Origin: Actinomycetota bacterium | GTDB taxonomy: Bacteria > Actinomycetota > Coriobacteriia > Anaerosomatales > Anaerosomataceae | NCBI GenBank assembly: GCA_009773565.1 | Contig: WSXY01000001.1 | Coordinates: forward strand, 1-64,000 | Length of the DNA: 64,000 bases | Reading direction: 5' to 3' | Shown: piece by piece, positions 34,603-42,795 of the stretch | How positions within the stretch are numbered: position 1 is the stretch's first letter | Layout of the letters: each line of letters opens with the position of its first letter | Position numbers and translations under genes: made by a program | Notes under the pieces: model-generated | Seen by the model: only the letters and a program-made list of their open reading frames with translations | The model's database searches: none | What the model was told of the DNA's origin: nothing

Positions 34603-34947
34603 GGGCAACAAATCGGGCACCAACTCAGTCGAACGCCGATTCCACGCACAAGGGACTGCTATTGGGCCGCATGAAGGCATCTACACCCCCTCTGAGCTGC
34701 GCCTTTACCCCGCGCCAGCCCTCAGCCCAAAGACATTTGTAGCCCGAATTCACACTCGAAATCGGGCTACTCAGGCCTCTGACCTGCGAAAACGTGGTGC
34801 CCCCAAGGGAATTCGAATCCTGATTGTGCTTGTGACTATTGGGACTCGTTGGGACTCGTTGGTACAGCGGAGCTGCGGCGAGTCCCAATAGGTACCAACG
34901 AGTACCAATAGTCACCATGTATTTGGGCACCAAATCGGGCACCAAAT
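34603..34947 (+). repeat. 345-bp dispersed repeat, copy 2 (attachment-site-like)
   Basis: It matches 5004-5347 along its full length with scattered substitutions and the same landmarks: the hairpin (GTAGCCCGAATTC / GAAATCGGGCTAC, one mismatch), the minus-strand tRNA-like 3' end with CCA (about 34798-34823), a tandem GGGACTCGTT duplication, and GTACCAA iterations. It lies between the traG stub and the tRNA-Ser fragment, which supports an attachment-site origin. Confidence 0.75.
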
Positions 34948-35131
34948 CCGGGGTCCCCGGCGCGCGTTGAAACGACAGTCGGGGCGGTTCGGCGCGCAGA
35001 CCGTTGAGAACGCCGAAGCGGTGTCTGCGTTGCGGCGCCCCGGCTCTCGGCATTCGCATCCAGCGACTACTCGTCCCTGATGGCCTGCCTCGATCCGACC
35101 AGGATCTATCAGGCTATCGGGAACTCGAATG

Positions 35132-35171
35132 TGTCCACTATGTCCTGACACATCTGTCCACGATGTCCTAA
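35132..35171. repeat. Tandem 17-bp repeat, insertion-sequence-end-like
   Basis: TGTCCACTATGTCCTGA (35132-35148) is repeated as TGTCCACGATGTCCTAA (35155-35171). Paired repeats of this form occur at the ends of some IS481-type elements. No intact transposase is adjacent; only a helix-turn-helix fragment follows at 35297. Confidence 0.35.
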
Positions 35172-35180
35172 GACCCCACA

Positions 35181-35236
35181 TGGCGGAGAGGGAGGGATTC
35201 GAGCCCTCGTAGCGGAGAATACGCGCTAGACGGTTT
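35181..35236 (-). pseudogene. 3' part of a tRNA-Ser gene, likely attachment-site remnant
   Basis: Read on the minus strand the segment ends in GAGGGCTCGAATCCCTCCCTCTCCGCCA, a standard tRNA-Ser T-arm, acceptor strand and encoded CCA. Before that lies a long variable arm (TAGCG...CGCTA) and the 3' side of an anticodon stem (AAACCGTC). The 5' half does not pair with it: the upstream sequence has no D-arm or matching acceptor strand. Such tRNA 3' fragments are left at one end of elements that integrate into tRNA genes. Confidence 0.65.
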
Positions 35237-35296
35237 GCGAGAGGTCCCACGATTCTCGAACTGGTAGCGCGATTCGACGGCGACCGGAAGACGGTG

Positions 35297-35476
35297 ATGC
35301 GCTTCTTGAAGCTGCATTGCGTCGAGACGCGATATCGGCGCCTGAACGAGGAGCAGATCGACGAGGCAGTCGAGCTCTATGTGCGTGGAATGTCGTTGGC
35401 TAAGCTCCGCAAGCGGCTCGGTGTCGACCCCAAGACCGCCAAGGCGCGGCTGCTCGAAAGGGGCCTGGAGCGCTGA
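35297..35476 (+). pseudogene. Helix-turn-helix protein, C-terminal fragment
   Basis: The frame, open upstream to about 35219 without a start or ribosome site, ends in two helix-turn-helix-like units: 'ARFDGDRKTVMRFLKLHC' and 'IDEAVELYVRGMSLAKLRKRLGVDPKTAKARLLERGL'. This doubled pattern is seen in resolvase- or transposase-associated DNA-binding proteins. The 5' part appears to be replaced by the tRNA-Ser fragment. Confidence 0.4.
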
Positions 35477-35514
35477 CGCCAGACTGCAGTCCCGCTAGTG
35501 CACACCGTTCAGAA

Positions 35515-36411
35515 CTACGTGCCCTCGGTCTTGTCCAAGGGCCAGCCATCTTCAATGTCGACCAGTGAGTCAGACAGCACTGCTATCTCCGTCGCTTTCA
35601 TGACTCGATGTGCTGAGTAGCTAAGCTCGAACTCCCGACGTCGCCGCTGTGCGTACAGCTCCTGGACGCGAGGATCATTGTCGTAGGTGAGCAGCCAAGG
35701 GGCCTTATGAAGACGGTTCAGCACGCACGCAAGGTTATCGTGATCCTCGGCCTTAAACGCGTTCATGTACAAGGACCCGGCCTTCTCAAAGTAGGGCGGA
35801 TCGGCGTAGATGAACGTGTCCGGCTGAGTCGCGTACTCGGCGATGACGTCGATTCCGTCCCTACATGTGGTCGTAATGCACTCGGCGTACAGGCTCAAGA
35901 TTCTGATTCGTTCCACCAACGCAGCGCGATTGAATCGCGCATCGATCTTGTAGTTGCCACTCTGATCTAGCCCGCCGATGGGGCCCCCATTGAGCACGCC
36001 TGACCTGTTGGTGCGATTCAGATAGAAAGTAGCGAAGCCCAGCGCGGACGAGTCAGCCTCGTCTGCTGCCGAATAGATCTCGCGCTGACGGCGCCACTCT
36101 GGGACATCCAGCTCCACCGCACGTATTTGGGCCATTAGGAAGTCCGGCTCTTCGACTACGGTCCTCCAGAATGCATGAATGGCCGGATCAAGGTCGTTGA
36201 CGACGACATGACTCACCTGGCCCGTTACGAGCAGACCTAGCCCCGCTCCTGCTCCGCCCGCGTAGGGCTCAACGTAGGTACACCCGGCCAAATCGCTGTC
36301 CCTAATCAGCTTGCGTAGTCGGGTGTACAGCGCGGCTTTGCCGCCGGGATACCGCAGGGGCGAAACGCGCGGCCTTCTTGTCACGGCTCTCGCAGCAACT
36401 GCTGCTGTCAT
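35515..36411 (-). CDS. D12-class N6-adenine DNA methyltransferase (Dam-like)
   Basis: The 298-residue protein has 'SPLRYPGGKAALYTRLRKLI' and 'YVEPYAGGAGAGLGLL' (SAM-binding), then the catalytic motif ADPPYF (Asp204-Pro-Pro-Tyr207). This is the D12 order of Dam and phage methylases. I take ATG 36411, which overlaps the ParB-like stop (ATGA), and not an in-frame start further upstream inside that gene. It would methylate adenine in a short site. No restriction nuclease gene lies immediately beside it, so it may mark self DNA for the ParB-like/DUF262 genes upstream (inference). Confidence 0.9.
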   Translation of the reverse strand: MTAAVAARAVTRRPRVSPLRYPGGKAALYTRLRKLIRDSDLAGCTYVEPYAGGAGAGLGLLVTGQVSHVVVNDLDPAIHAFWRTVVEEPDFLMAQIRAVELDVPEWRRQREIYSAADEADSSALGFATFYLNRTNRSGVLNGGPIGGLDQSGNYKIDARFNRAALVERIRILSLYAECITTTCRDGIDVIAEYATQPDTFIYADPPYFEKAGSLYMNAFKAEDHDNLACVLNRLHKAPWLLTYDNDPRVQELYAQRRRREFELSYSAHRVMKATEIAVLSDSLVDIEDGWPLDKTEGT

Positions 36412-37898
36412 GGCTTCATCAGATAACGCATCAGTGAGTCGATCGAGGCCCACATCTGGATCACTTCATCCGGGCTTACGCAGAAATGATGATTGTGATT
36501 CTGAGCATCAAGGGCGTCCTTGGTCGTCGTATACGCGACCAGCTTGCCGCTACGCACACTCTCCAGCACCTGCTTCAGATGCGTCGGGCCATTCGCCTTC
36601 ACGTACTCGAGCAGCCAGTTCAACGCATGCCCAAGCTGAACACGGCCGTTTTGGCAATTGCCGGTATTCTTGATTTCGACCGACTTGCCTTCAGCGAACG
36701 ACTTGATCGACTTCTCGAGTGCTGCCCGAACGCCTAGGAAAGCAACATTCGGGTACGCCTGCACGTCGAGGACGGATAGCTCACCCAGGAGCAGCTTCAG
36801 TGCTTGTGGATAGCTCGCGGGCGGCCTGATCTGGCCAAGATCGAGATAGCGCTGCGGCCGTCGCTTCCTCGGCGGGCTGGTCGTGTATCCGGTCGGCTGG
36901 GGGCTCGGCGTAGCAGCTTGCTTCGTCCCAGGCTCAGGCGCTCCGGTCCCCGATTCGACGTCCTTCGTCCCACGTTCGACGGTCTGAGCAGCGTCTGTCA
37001 CCTGCTCGACGACAGTAGCACTCTCACCCCCATCAACGATTGCGGCTAGTTCGCGCATCAGCTGCAGATACCGGGGGCTGTTCACTGAGTTCAGACTTCG
37101 GGTGTTGATGTTTCCATCCATCATCCCTTGGACGATGACAGTTGCCATCTCCTTGAAGTCCTCTTCTGAGACCGCCTTGGTCACCATGCCATCGGAATCC
37201 ATGGACAGCCCCGTCAATTCGAGGAACTGCTTCGATTCATAGATGCGCGCCAGTGTGGATAGGCCGCGAGCCCACTGCTTCGTGGCGAGGAAGTCCGTCA
37301 ACGATGCGTCATGGTACTTGACAGACTTGAACAAGTTGATGATGTGGGCGCGAAAGACAAACTTCCGGACATCAATCGTCGGGTATCGTACGAGGAGGTC
37401 GCTGTAATCGCGACCAGCGTCAATCTGGGCCTGAAAGAACGCAGCCTGACGTCCGGGTGTCCATGGTCGACGCAGGTTGCCGGTGTGAATCGCCGCGACA
37501 AGCTGATCAGCGTCTTCCTGATTCGGGGCCACCATCACCTTGACCTTGGCCACCATAGACCTGTCCGTCAAGAGCGCAGCCAATCCAGAGACCCGGCTGG
37601 CGTAGTCCGGCACGAGCATGGGATTCTGAATCGCCTTGAGTGCCGCAAGACGTCGGTTGCCCTCGACCATGATGTGCTTGTCATCGCGCTTGATCACGAC
37701 CGGCACCTCATGCGTGAGGTAGCCTACCTTGCAGATCCCCTCGACCAGGCTCAGGGCGTCCTCGTTGACGAAGAGGTCCTCCATGATGTCGGCCTCGACC
37801 TTAGCGTCTGCTGTTTCCAGCCGGACGTTCTTCGGGTCCAGGTGGACGTCCTTCAGAACATCGAGCGTCAACTCCGGCCATCGCGATGTATCCAGCAC
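36408..37898 (-). CDS. ParB/Srx-like N-terminal domain protein with HEPN-like C-terminus
   Basis: The 496-residue protein starts with a ParB/sulfiredoxin-like fold: 'VHLDPKNVRL' (about 18-27) and the nucleotide-binding box VEGNRRLAALK (78-88). The same box occurs in the gene at 52708. A Thr/Pro/Glu-rich linker (about 295-345) leads to a C-terminal domain ending 'ALDAQNHNHHFCVSPDEVIQMWASIDSLM', which resembles the helical end found in several HEPN-like families. It is not a plasmid ParB: there is no central helix-turn-helix that I can see and no ParA nearby. Translational coupling to the D12 methylase suggests a DNA-modification or defence role. The exact activity is unknown. Confidence 0.75.
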   Translation of the reverse strand: MLDTSRWPELTLDVLKDVHLDPKNVRLETADAKVEADIMEDLFVNEDALSLVEGICKVGYLTHEVPVVIKRDDKHIMVEGNRRLAALKAIQNPMLVPDYASRVSGLAALLTDRSMVAKVKVMVAPNQEDADQLVAAIHTGNLRRPWTPGRQAAFFQAQIDAGRDYSDLLVRYPTIDVRKFVFRAHIINLFKSVKYHDASLTDFLATKQWARGLSTLARIYESKQFLELTGLSMDSDGMVTKAVSEEDFKEMATVIVQGMMDGNINTRSLNSVNSPRYLQLMRELAAIVDGGESATVVEQVTDAAQTVERGTKDVESGTGAPEPGTKQAATPSPQPTGYTTSPPRKRRPQRYLDLGQIRPPASYPQALKLLLGELSVLDVQAYPNVAFLGVRAALEKSIKSFAEGKSVEIKNTGNCQNGRVQLGHALNWLLEYVKANGPTHLKQVLESVRSGKLVAYTTTKDALDAQNHNHHFCVSPDEVIQMWASIDSLMRYLMKP

Positions 37899-37988
37899 GG
37901 TCCCCCCAAGAGATCCATATCCGCAATGCGTCCCGACGGTCGTTCGGCCGACGAGCTACAGCCAATTAGAGTGTAGCCGAGGCCACTT

Positions 37989-38043
37989 CCCAGCACCATG
38001 CAAGCGAGCGTTTCGCTGGTCGACGCACTTGCGCATGCTGGGC
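37989..38043. repeat. Imperfect palindrome E (weak attC-like site)
   Basis: CCCAGCA (37989-37995) pairs with TGCTGGG (38036-38042). Inside, CAAG pairs with CTTG and AGCG-TTT-CGCT forms a nested hairpin, all within 55 bases. The right end GCTGGGC resembles the GTTAGGC box of sites C and D only loosely. It separates two minus-strand genes. Confidence 0.35.
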
Positions 38044-38086
38044 GTCTGCAGCCACGTGCACAATTGACGTGGACTCCCGCTGCCGA

Positions 38087-38440
38087 TCAGATGGTCCGAA
38101 CGAGGAATGGCGCAAAGGTGACACCACTGTCAACGGGAACCACGTTGCGGAACCTATCGGGCGGATCGATGGCCAGCTCGAGGCTCACCTTAGCTACATC
38201 ATCCCTAACATGGAGGGCGCCTAGGTTCTCGTTCAGGAATTCGACGGGGATCCTCAAGTGGTGAAGCTCGGACGTCCGTTCGTCGAAGAGGGCCAGATCT
38301 ACAGATTCAGCCTCTGGGTCGGCGAGCACCGACAGCGGGATGTCAGCCCACCAGACATCCTTCGCGGAGTTGATGTTGGCGAACCTCGTCAGTCGAGTCG
38401 GCTCGATTCCCAGTCGTGCGAGAGCTTGCGCCTTGTCCAC
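38087..38440 (-). CDS. Hypothetical protein, 117 residues
   Basis: A compact acidic protein starting MDKAQALARLGIEPTRLTRF. No transmembrane segment, cysteine motif or known domain is seen. The middle has alternating hydrophobic strands (WWADIPLSVLA, LHHLRIPVEFL). It sits between palindromes E and A and is divergent from the DUF262 pair. It may be an accessory of that cassette. Confidence 0.6.
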   Translation of the reverse strand: MDKAQALARLGIEPTRLTRFANINSAKDVWWADIPLSVLADPEAESVDLALFDERTSELHHLRIPVEFLNENLGALHVRDDVAKVSLELAIDPPDRFRNVVPVDSGVTFAPFLVRTI

Positions 38441-38510
38441 CCTCCGACCCCCTCCCTGTGCTGCTGCGTGTCAGCATTCCAGCTGAGGCTGCTGCCCTAG
38501 CCTTCGTTGC

Positions 38511-38563
38511 GCCCAAGCATACCGCACACAAGCGGCGCCTACCGCAGGAAACGCTTGTTTGGC
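38511..38563. repeat. Imperfect palindrome A (attC-like), upstream of the DUF262 pair
   Basis: This 53-bp segment matches site B (42743-42795) at 38 of 53 positions and has the same length. Ends are GCCCAAGCATACC and CGCTTGTTTGGC. ACAAGCG and CGCTTGT form an inner stem. The two sites bracket the DUF262 genes. Confidence 0.5.
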
Positions 38564-38704
38564 TGAGGCGAGCGGGCCGGCCCTTGAGACCTGCGTGTGA
38601 CCTCTCTCATCTTGTCGTACTCCCACTGTATGCTGTGGTGGACCAGAACTGGGTTGAGTGGCCGCGCTGCGCAACGATCGACGAGATCGCATGGAGGTAG
38701 GTCT

Positions 38705-40393
38705 GTGATTGACTCCGGATTACTTAAGACCCTGTCAGTGGGTGACATCACCGGGGACTTCTACGTTCCCTCTTACCAGCGTGGCTACCGCTGGGGCGAG
38801 CAGGAGGTCCTTCAACTCCTAGACGATATCCGAGAGAGCAACGGGGCGACCTACTACCTGCAGCCGTTGGTTGTGAAGGCGCGCATCGACGGCTCTTGGG
38901 AGCTTGTAGACGGCCAGCAGCGTCTCACGACCCTCTATCTAATCTTCCTTTACTTGAAGAGGACGCAGCTGCCGAGCGCAGACATCAACTACTCGCTGAC
39001 GTACGAGACGCGGGACGGCAGTAAGGCATACCTGGAGCGCCTAGACGAGGCTGAGGCGCGCACCAACATCGACTTCTTCCACATATTCAATGCCTACAAG
39101 TGCATCGAGAGATGGTTCGCGGGTTTCGAGCACCGGACAACGCATGAGGCAACCCGCCTCTACGGATACTTGTTCGACGGCGTGAAAGTGCTTTGGTATG
39201 AGGCTCCGCCGGAGGTGGACTCGAGAGACCTCTTCACCCGACTGAACGTTGGGCGTATCCCGCTAACCGATGCCGAACTCGTGAAGGCGCAACTCTTAAG
39301 CCATGGTCAGGACATCGGGGGTGGCACTAATCGCGCCCTCGAGATCGCTGCACACTGGGACCTTATCGAACGTGACCTGCGGGTTCCAGAGCTGTGGTCA
39401 TTCTTGACTGGTCAGCCTGACGGAGAGGCAACTCACATCAGTCTACTTCTGGACACGCTGGCGGGCGGACCGCGCGGACGCGAGCGCCCACTGTTCCACA
39501 CGTTCGAGACACTGCGGCCGACCATCGATGCTGACGAGTTCTGGCGACGTGTCGTCGACCTACACTCGCTCGTTCTTGGCTGGTACGACGACCGCGATCT
39601 GTACCACAAGGTCGGCTACCTGATCGCCGTGGGGCAGTCGTTCGGGAGCCTTATTGCTCTCGCAGAGGGCAAGGGCCGGAGCGCGTTTGAGGCCGCGCTC
39701 GATCAAAGGATACGCGCCCATATTGGTCTGACACGCTCTGAGGTCGCAGACCTGACCTACTCGAACCGACCCAAGGCCTCCGATGTCTTGCTCCTGATGA
39801 ACGTTGAGACAATCCGGAAGATGCAGAACTCATCGGAGCTGTACTCGTTCAGAGCGCACGCGGCAGGTACATGGTCGCTGGAGCACATCCACGCCCAGAA
39901 CGCAGAGCCGCTCAATAGGGCCGAACAATGGAAGGCATGGCTGGAGTACCACCGGGAGGCGTTGGCTGGACTTACCGAAGCGGATGAGCCGAATCGGGCG
40001 GCACTGCTTGCACGCATCGACGACGCGCTTCAGGGCAAGTTGACGCAACAAACGTTCAGCCCGCTTGAGCAGGAGTTGACGCGGATCCTTTCGCCCGGCG
40101 ACCAGCCGGATGACTACCAGACCCACTCGATAGGCAACCTCGCCCTTCTCGGTCACAGTGACAACGCCGCGCTCAACAACTCGGTGTTCGAGGTCAAACG
40201 ACGTGAGATCATCCGGCTGGACAAAGCAGGTTCGTATATCCCGGCCTGCACTCGCAACGTGTTCCTGAAGTACTACACAAGCACCGGCAACCAGCAGCTC
40301 CACTTCTGGAGCGCCGCGGACCGGGAAGCCTATCTCGAGGAGATTCTGGCGACCGTCGGTCCCTATCTCCAGGAAGAGGAGGCGCACGCATGA
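38705..40393 (+). CDS. DUF262/DUF1524 protein (GmrSD-like restriction enzyme)
   Basis: The 562-residue protein starts at GTG 38705, six bases after GGAGGT. The N-terminal DUF262 domain has 'VPSYQRGYRW' (about 20-29) and the nucleotide-binding VDGQQRLTTL (68-77). The C-terminal DUF1524 nuclease-like domain has 'WSLEHIHAQN' (about 390-399) and 'HSIGNLALLGHSDNAALNN', an HNH-like arrangement. GmrSD proteins use NTP hydrolysis and cut glucosylated-hydroxymethylcytosine DNA. Here the usual Pro of 'EHIxP' is Ala, so cleavage activity is less sure. It overlaps the next DUF262 gene by four bases, so they form a pair. Confidence 0.85.
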   Translation: MIDSGLLKTLSVGDITGDFYVPSYQRGYRWGEQEVLQLLDDIRESNGATYYLQPLVVKARIDGSWELVDGQQRLTTLYLIFLYLKRTQLPSADINYSLTYETRDGSKAYLERLDEAEARTNIDFFHIFNAYKCIERWFAGFEHRTTHEATRLYGYLFDGVKVLWYEAPPEVDSRDLFTRLNVGRIPLTDAELVKAQLLSHGQDIGGGTNRALEIAAHWDLIERDLRVPELWSFLTGQPDGEATHISLLLDTLAGGPRGRERPLFHTFETLRPTIDADEFWRRVVDLHSLVLGWYDDRDLYHKVGYLIAVGQSFGSLIALAEGKGRSAFEAALDQRIRAHIGLTRSEVADLTYSNRPKASDVLLLMNVETIRKMQNSSELYSFRAHAAGTWSLEHIHAQNAEPLNRAEQWKAWLEYHREALAGLTEADEPNRAALLARIDDALQGKLTQQTFSPLEQELTRILSPGDQPDDYQTHSIGNLALLGHSDNAALNNSVFEVKRREIIRLDKAGSYIPACTRNVFLKYYTSTGNQQLHFWSAADREAYLEEILATVGPYLQEEEAHA

Positions 40394-42723
40394 CAGCCGA
40401 AAGCTACCGAACCTCCTTCTACGCATTGACTAGCAGCAGATCGGTTGAGACCTCCGCCATCACAGGCATCGAGATTCCACTGTTTCAACGCGACTACGCT
40501 CAAGGCCGAGACAACGACCCGGTTCGCAGAATACGCACGGACTTCCTCGACGTGCTTCACGCCGCCGTCGTCGTCGATTCAGCCAGCGTTGGATTGGACT
40601 TTGTGTACGGAGGGGTGCACGACGGGACACTGCAGCCTCTCGACGGCCAGCAGCGCCTCACCACTCTGTTCTTGCTGCACTGGTACCTGGCTTCGCGATC
40701 GGCGCGACTCGGCGAAGAGCATGGCTGGACAAACTTCTTCTACGCAACGCGACAGAGCGCGCGAATGTTCTGCAGGAGCCTTGTAGAGCATCCACTACCG
40801 GACGGCGTGATGCCTTCCAAATGGATCAAGGACCAGCCATGGTACCTCTTCCTATGGCGGCACGACCCGACTATCCAGTCAATGCTCGTGGTTCTTGACG
40901 ACATCCATGCGCGGTTCCGCAACGTCGATACTCTTGCAGCGTGGGCGAGGCTAACCGACGCCGACAACCCTGCGATCTGGTTTCTGCTTCTGCCGCTGTC
41001 CGGACTCGGAACCGACGCCGGGGAGGACATGAGGCCTGAAGAGCTCTACATCAAGATGAACTCGCGCGGGAAGCCGCTTACTGAGTTCGAGAACTTCAAG
41101 GCGCACTTCGAGAAGACTATCCAATGGTCACCTCGGGCCGCTGAGTTTGCCCTCAATGTCGATACTCGATGGTCTGACCTTCTGTGGAACCTGCGAGGCG
41201 ATGACGACCTCATAGACGACGAGTTCCTGCGCTATCTGGAGTTCGTCACCGAGATCTGCGAATGGCGCGACGGTCGCACAGACGGAGCGGGGCAACGACT
41301 AGGTCCGCGGACGCAGGCCGTCTTTGGCGCGGATTGCCCGCGACGTCAGGAGCACTTGGACTTCCTCTTCGAGGCGTTCGACACCTGGATGGATGTCTCG
41401 ACGACGACGCTCTTCGACGGATTGTTCGGCAGCGATCGAGATGGTGAGGCTGACACCGCGAGGGTTCCTCTGTTCTTCCGGGGCACTGGCGACTCCCAGG
41501 AGTCGGTCGACCTATTCGAAACGTGCTGTCGCTACTACGGCGGTGCCCGAGGACGGACCCGAGTCTTCTCACTTGGCCAGGGCCTGGTGCTCTACGCGGT
41601 GCTCTTGCACCTGATTGAGGAGACTCCCGACTTCACGCGGCGCATCAGAGTCCTACGTAATCTGATCGAAGCATCGACTGACGAGCTACGCCCCGCACGA
41701 ATGCCGAAGATTCTTGATGACGTACACCGCGTGATCCGGGATGGTGCGGTCGAGGAGGTCGCCACCCTGAACCAGGCACAGGCTGAGGATGAGGTCCTCA
41801 AGGCGACGTTCCTGGCCTCGAACCCGGGGCTGCGGTATGCGGCATTTGCCCTCGAAGACCTTTGGCTCCTCCGCGGCAGCCTGGGGGCCTTCGAACTCGA
41901 CGCTGCGGCCTTCGAGTATCGGGTGCGAGTGTTCAAGGGGTTGATGTCGCAGCCCCTGCTGTGGCCGACACTGCTGGCAGCGCTGCTCGCCACCGGTGAG
42001 TACCAGCGGCAACGCACCAACTCACGACCGTTTCTGTTCGGGACCGATTCCACACGCCACGATGGCGCATGGCGCGAGCTGCTGACCGGCCCTCGGCGCG
42101 ATGGGTTGAAGCAGACCCGACAGGTGCTGGGCGAGTTCCTCGATCGCGTGGCGATTGCACAGACTGACGTGGGTGACGCCATGCAGGCCATCACTACTGA
42201 GTATCTCTCAAGGTGTGAGGCTGAGGAGCGCCTAGACTGGCGCTACTACATGGTCAAGTATCCCAGCATGCGCGAAAACGGCTCCAGCACGTACTACTCC
42301 GAGCGCATCGCTGACATGCGGCAATTGGCGATGGGGTACTCGCTGTGCATGATGAGGGCTGGTATCAATGCCTTGAACAGCCACTACCGCGACCCGTACC
42401 TGCTTTCCATTGCCCACGAGCTGGATGACCCAGGCGTCGTCGAGGACGCATGGTTCAGCGGCTATGAGACCCAAGCGCGCAGGCTGTCGCTGTCCAAGAG
42501 CGGCACCACGATTCGCTGCATCCCCGACGGGTTCGAGTTGGCATCGCCTGAGCTGGAGCCCTTCACTGAGTTCTTCGTGACGGCGCGCGCCAGCCTGGGC
42601 TGCGACGCCGAAGGCCGCATTAGGCTTCGACAGGTGAACGTCGACGGACGCCAAGTCGACACCGTCGATCGTATTCAGGTCGGTGCCGATATCGTACGAC
42701 GCCTTGTGGCCGCTGGCCTGTGA
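40390..42723 (+). CDS. Large DUF262-domain protein, partner of the GmrSD-like gene
   Basis: The 777-residue protein again has DUF262 hallmarks: 'IPLFQRDYAQGRDN' (about 28-41) and LDGQQRLTTLFLLHWY (84-99). 'LYIKMNSRGKPLTEFENFKAHFEK' (about 220-243) follows and is conserved in long DUF262 proteins. The C-terminal 500 residues are helical and have no HNH motif that I can see. Overlap by ATGA with the preceding gene means coupled translation. The pair probably forms one complex, with this subunit giving NTP-dependent sensing or scaffolding (inference). Confidence 0.82.
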   Translation: MTAESYRTSFYALTSSRSVETSAITGIEIPLFQRDYAQGRDNDPVRRIRTDFLDVLHAAVVVDSASVGLDFVYGGVHDGTLQPLDGQQRLTTLFLLHWYLASRSARLGEEHGWTNFFYATRQSARMFCRSLVEHPLPDGVMPSKWIKDQPWYLFLWRHDPTIQSMLVVLDDIHARFRNVDTLAAWARLTDADNPAIWFLLLPLSGLGTDAGEDMRPEELYIKMNSRGKPLTEFENFKAHFEKTIQWSPRAAEFALNVDTRWSDLLWNLRGDDDLIDDEFLRYLEFVTEICEWRDGRTDGAGQRLGPRTQAVFGADCPRRQEHLDFLFEAFDTWMDVSTTTLFDGLFGSDRDGEADTARVPLFFRGTGDSQESVDLFETCCRYYGGARGRTRVFSLGQGLVLYAVLLHLIEETPDFTRRIRVLRNLIEASTDELRPARMPKILDDVHRVIRDGAVEEVATLNQAQAEDEVLKATFLASNPGLRYAAFALEDLWLLRGSLGAFELDAAAFEYRVRVFKGLMSQPLLWPTLLAALLATGEYQRQRTNSRPFLFGTDSTRHDGAWRELLTGPRRDGLKQTRQVLGEFLDRVAIAQTDVGDAMQAITTEYLSRCEAEERLDWRYYMVKYPSMRENGSSTYYSERIADMRQLAMGYSLCMMRAGINALNSHYRDPYLLSIAHELDDPGVVEDAWFSGYETQARRLSLSKSGTTIRCIPDGFELASPELEPFTEFFVTARASLGCDAEGRIRLRQVNVDGRQVDTVDRIQVGADIVRRLVAAGL

Positions 42724-42742
42724 CACTCGAACAGATCTAGCT

Positions 42743-42795
42743 GCCCGAGCATACCTTGTGCGGGCGGCGCTTTCTGCTGGAAGCGCTTGCTAGGC
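42743..42795. repeat. Imperfect palindrome B (attC-like), between DUF262 and HEPN-like genes
   Basis: It lies 20 bases after the DUF262 stop, is 53 bp long and 72% identical to site A. GCGCTT-TCTGCTGG-AAGCGC forms an inner stem, and the ends GCC(CG)AGCA / TGCTAGGC pair. Read on the minus strand it begins GCCTAGC, which contains the TAG stop codon of the gene at 42790. Cassette genes ending inside their attC are common. Confidence 0.5.

Noticed and set aside
36408-37898. Plasmid partition ParB
   Set aside because: Only the N-terminal ParB/Srx-like box is shared. There is no ParA gene, no parS-like repeats and no central DNA-binding helix-turn-helix.
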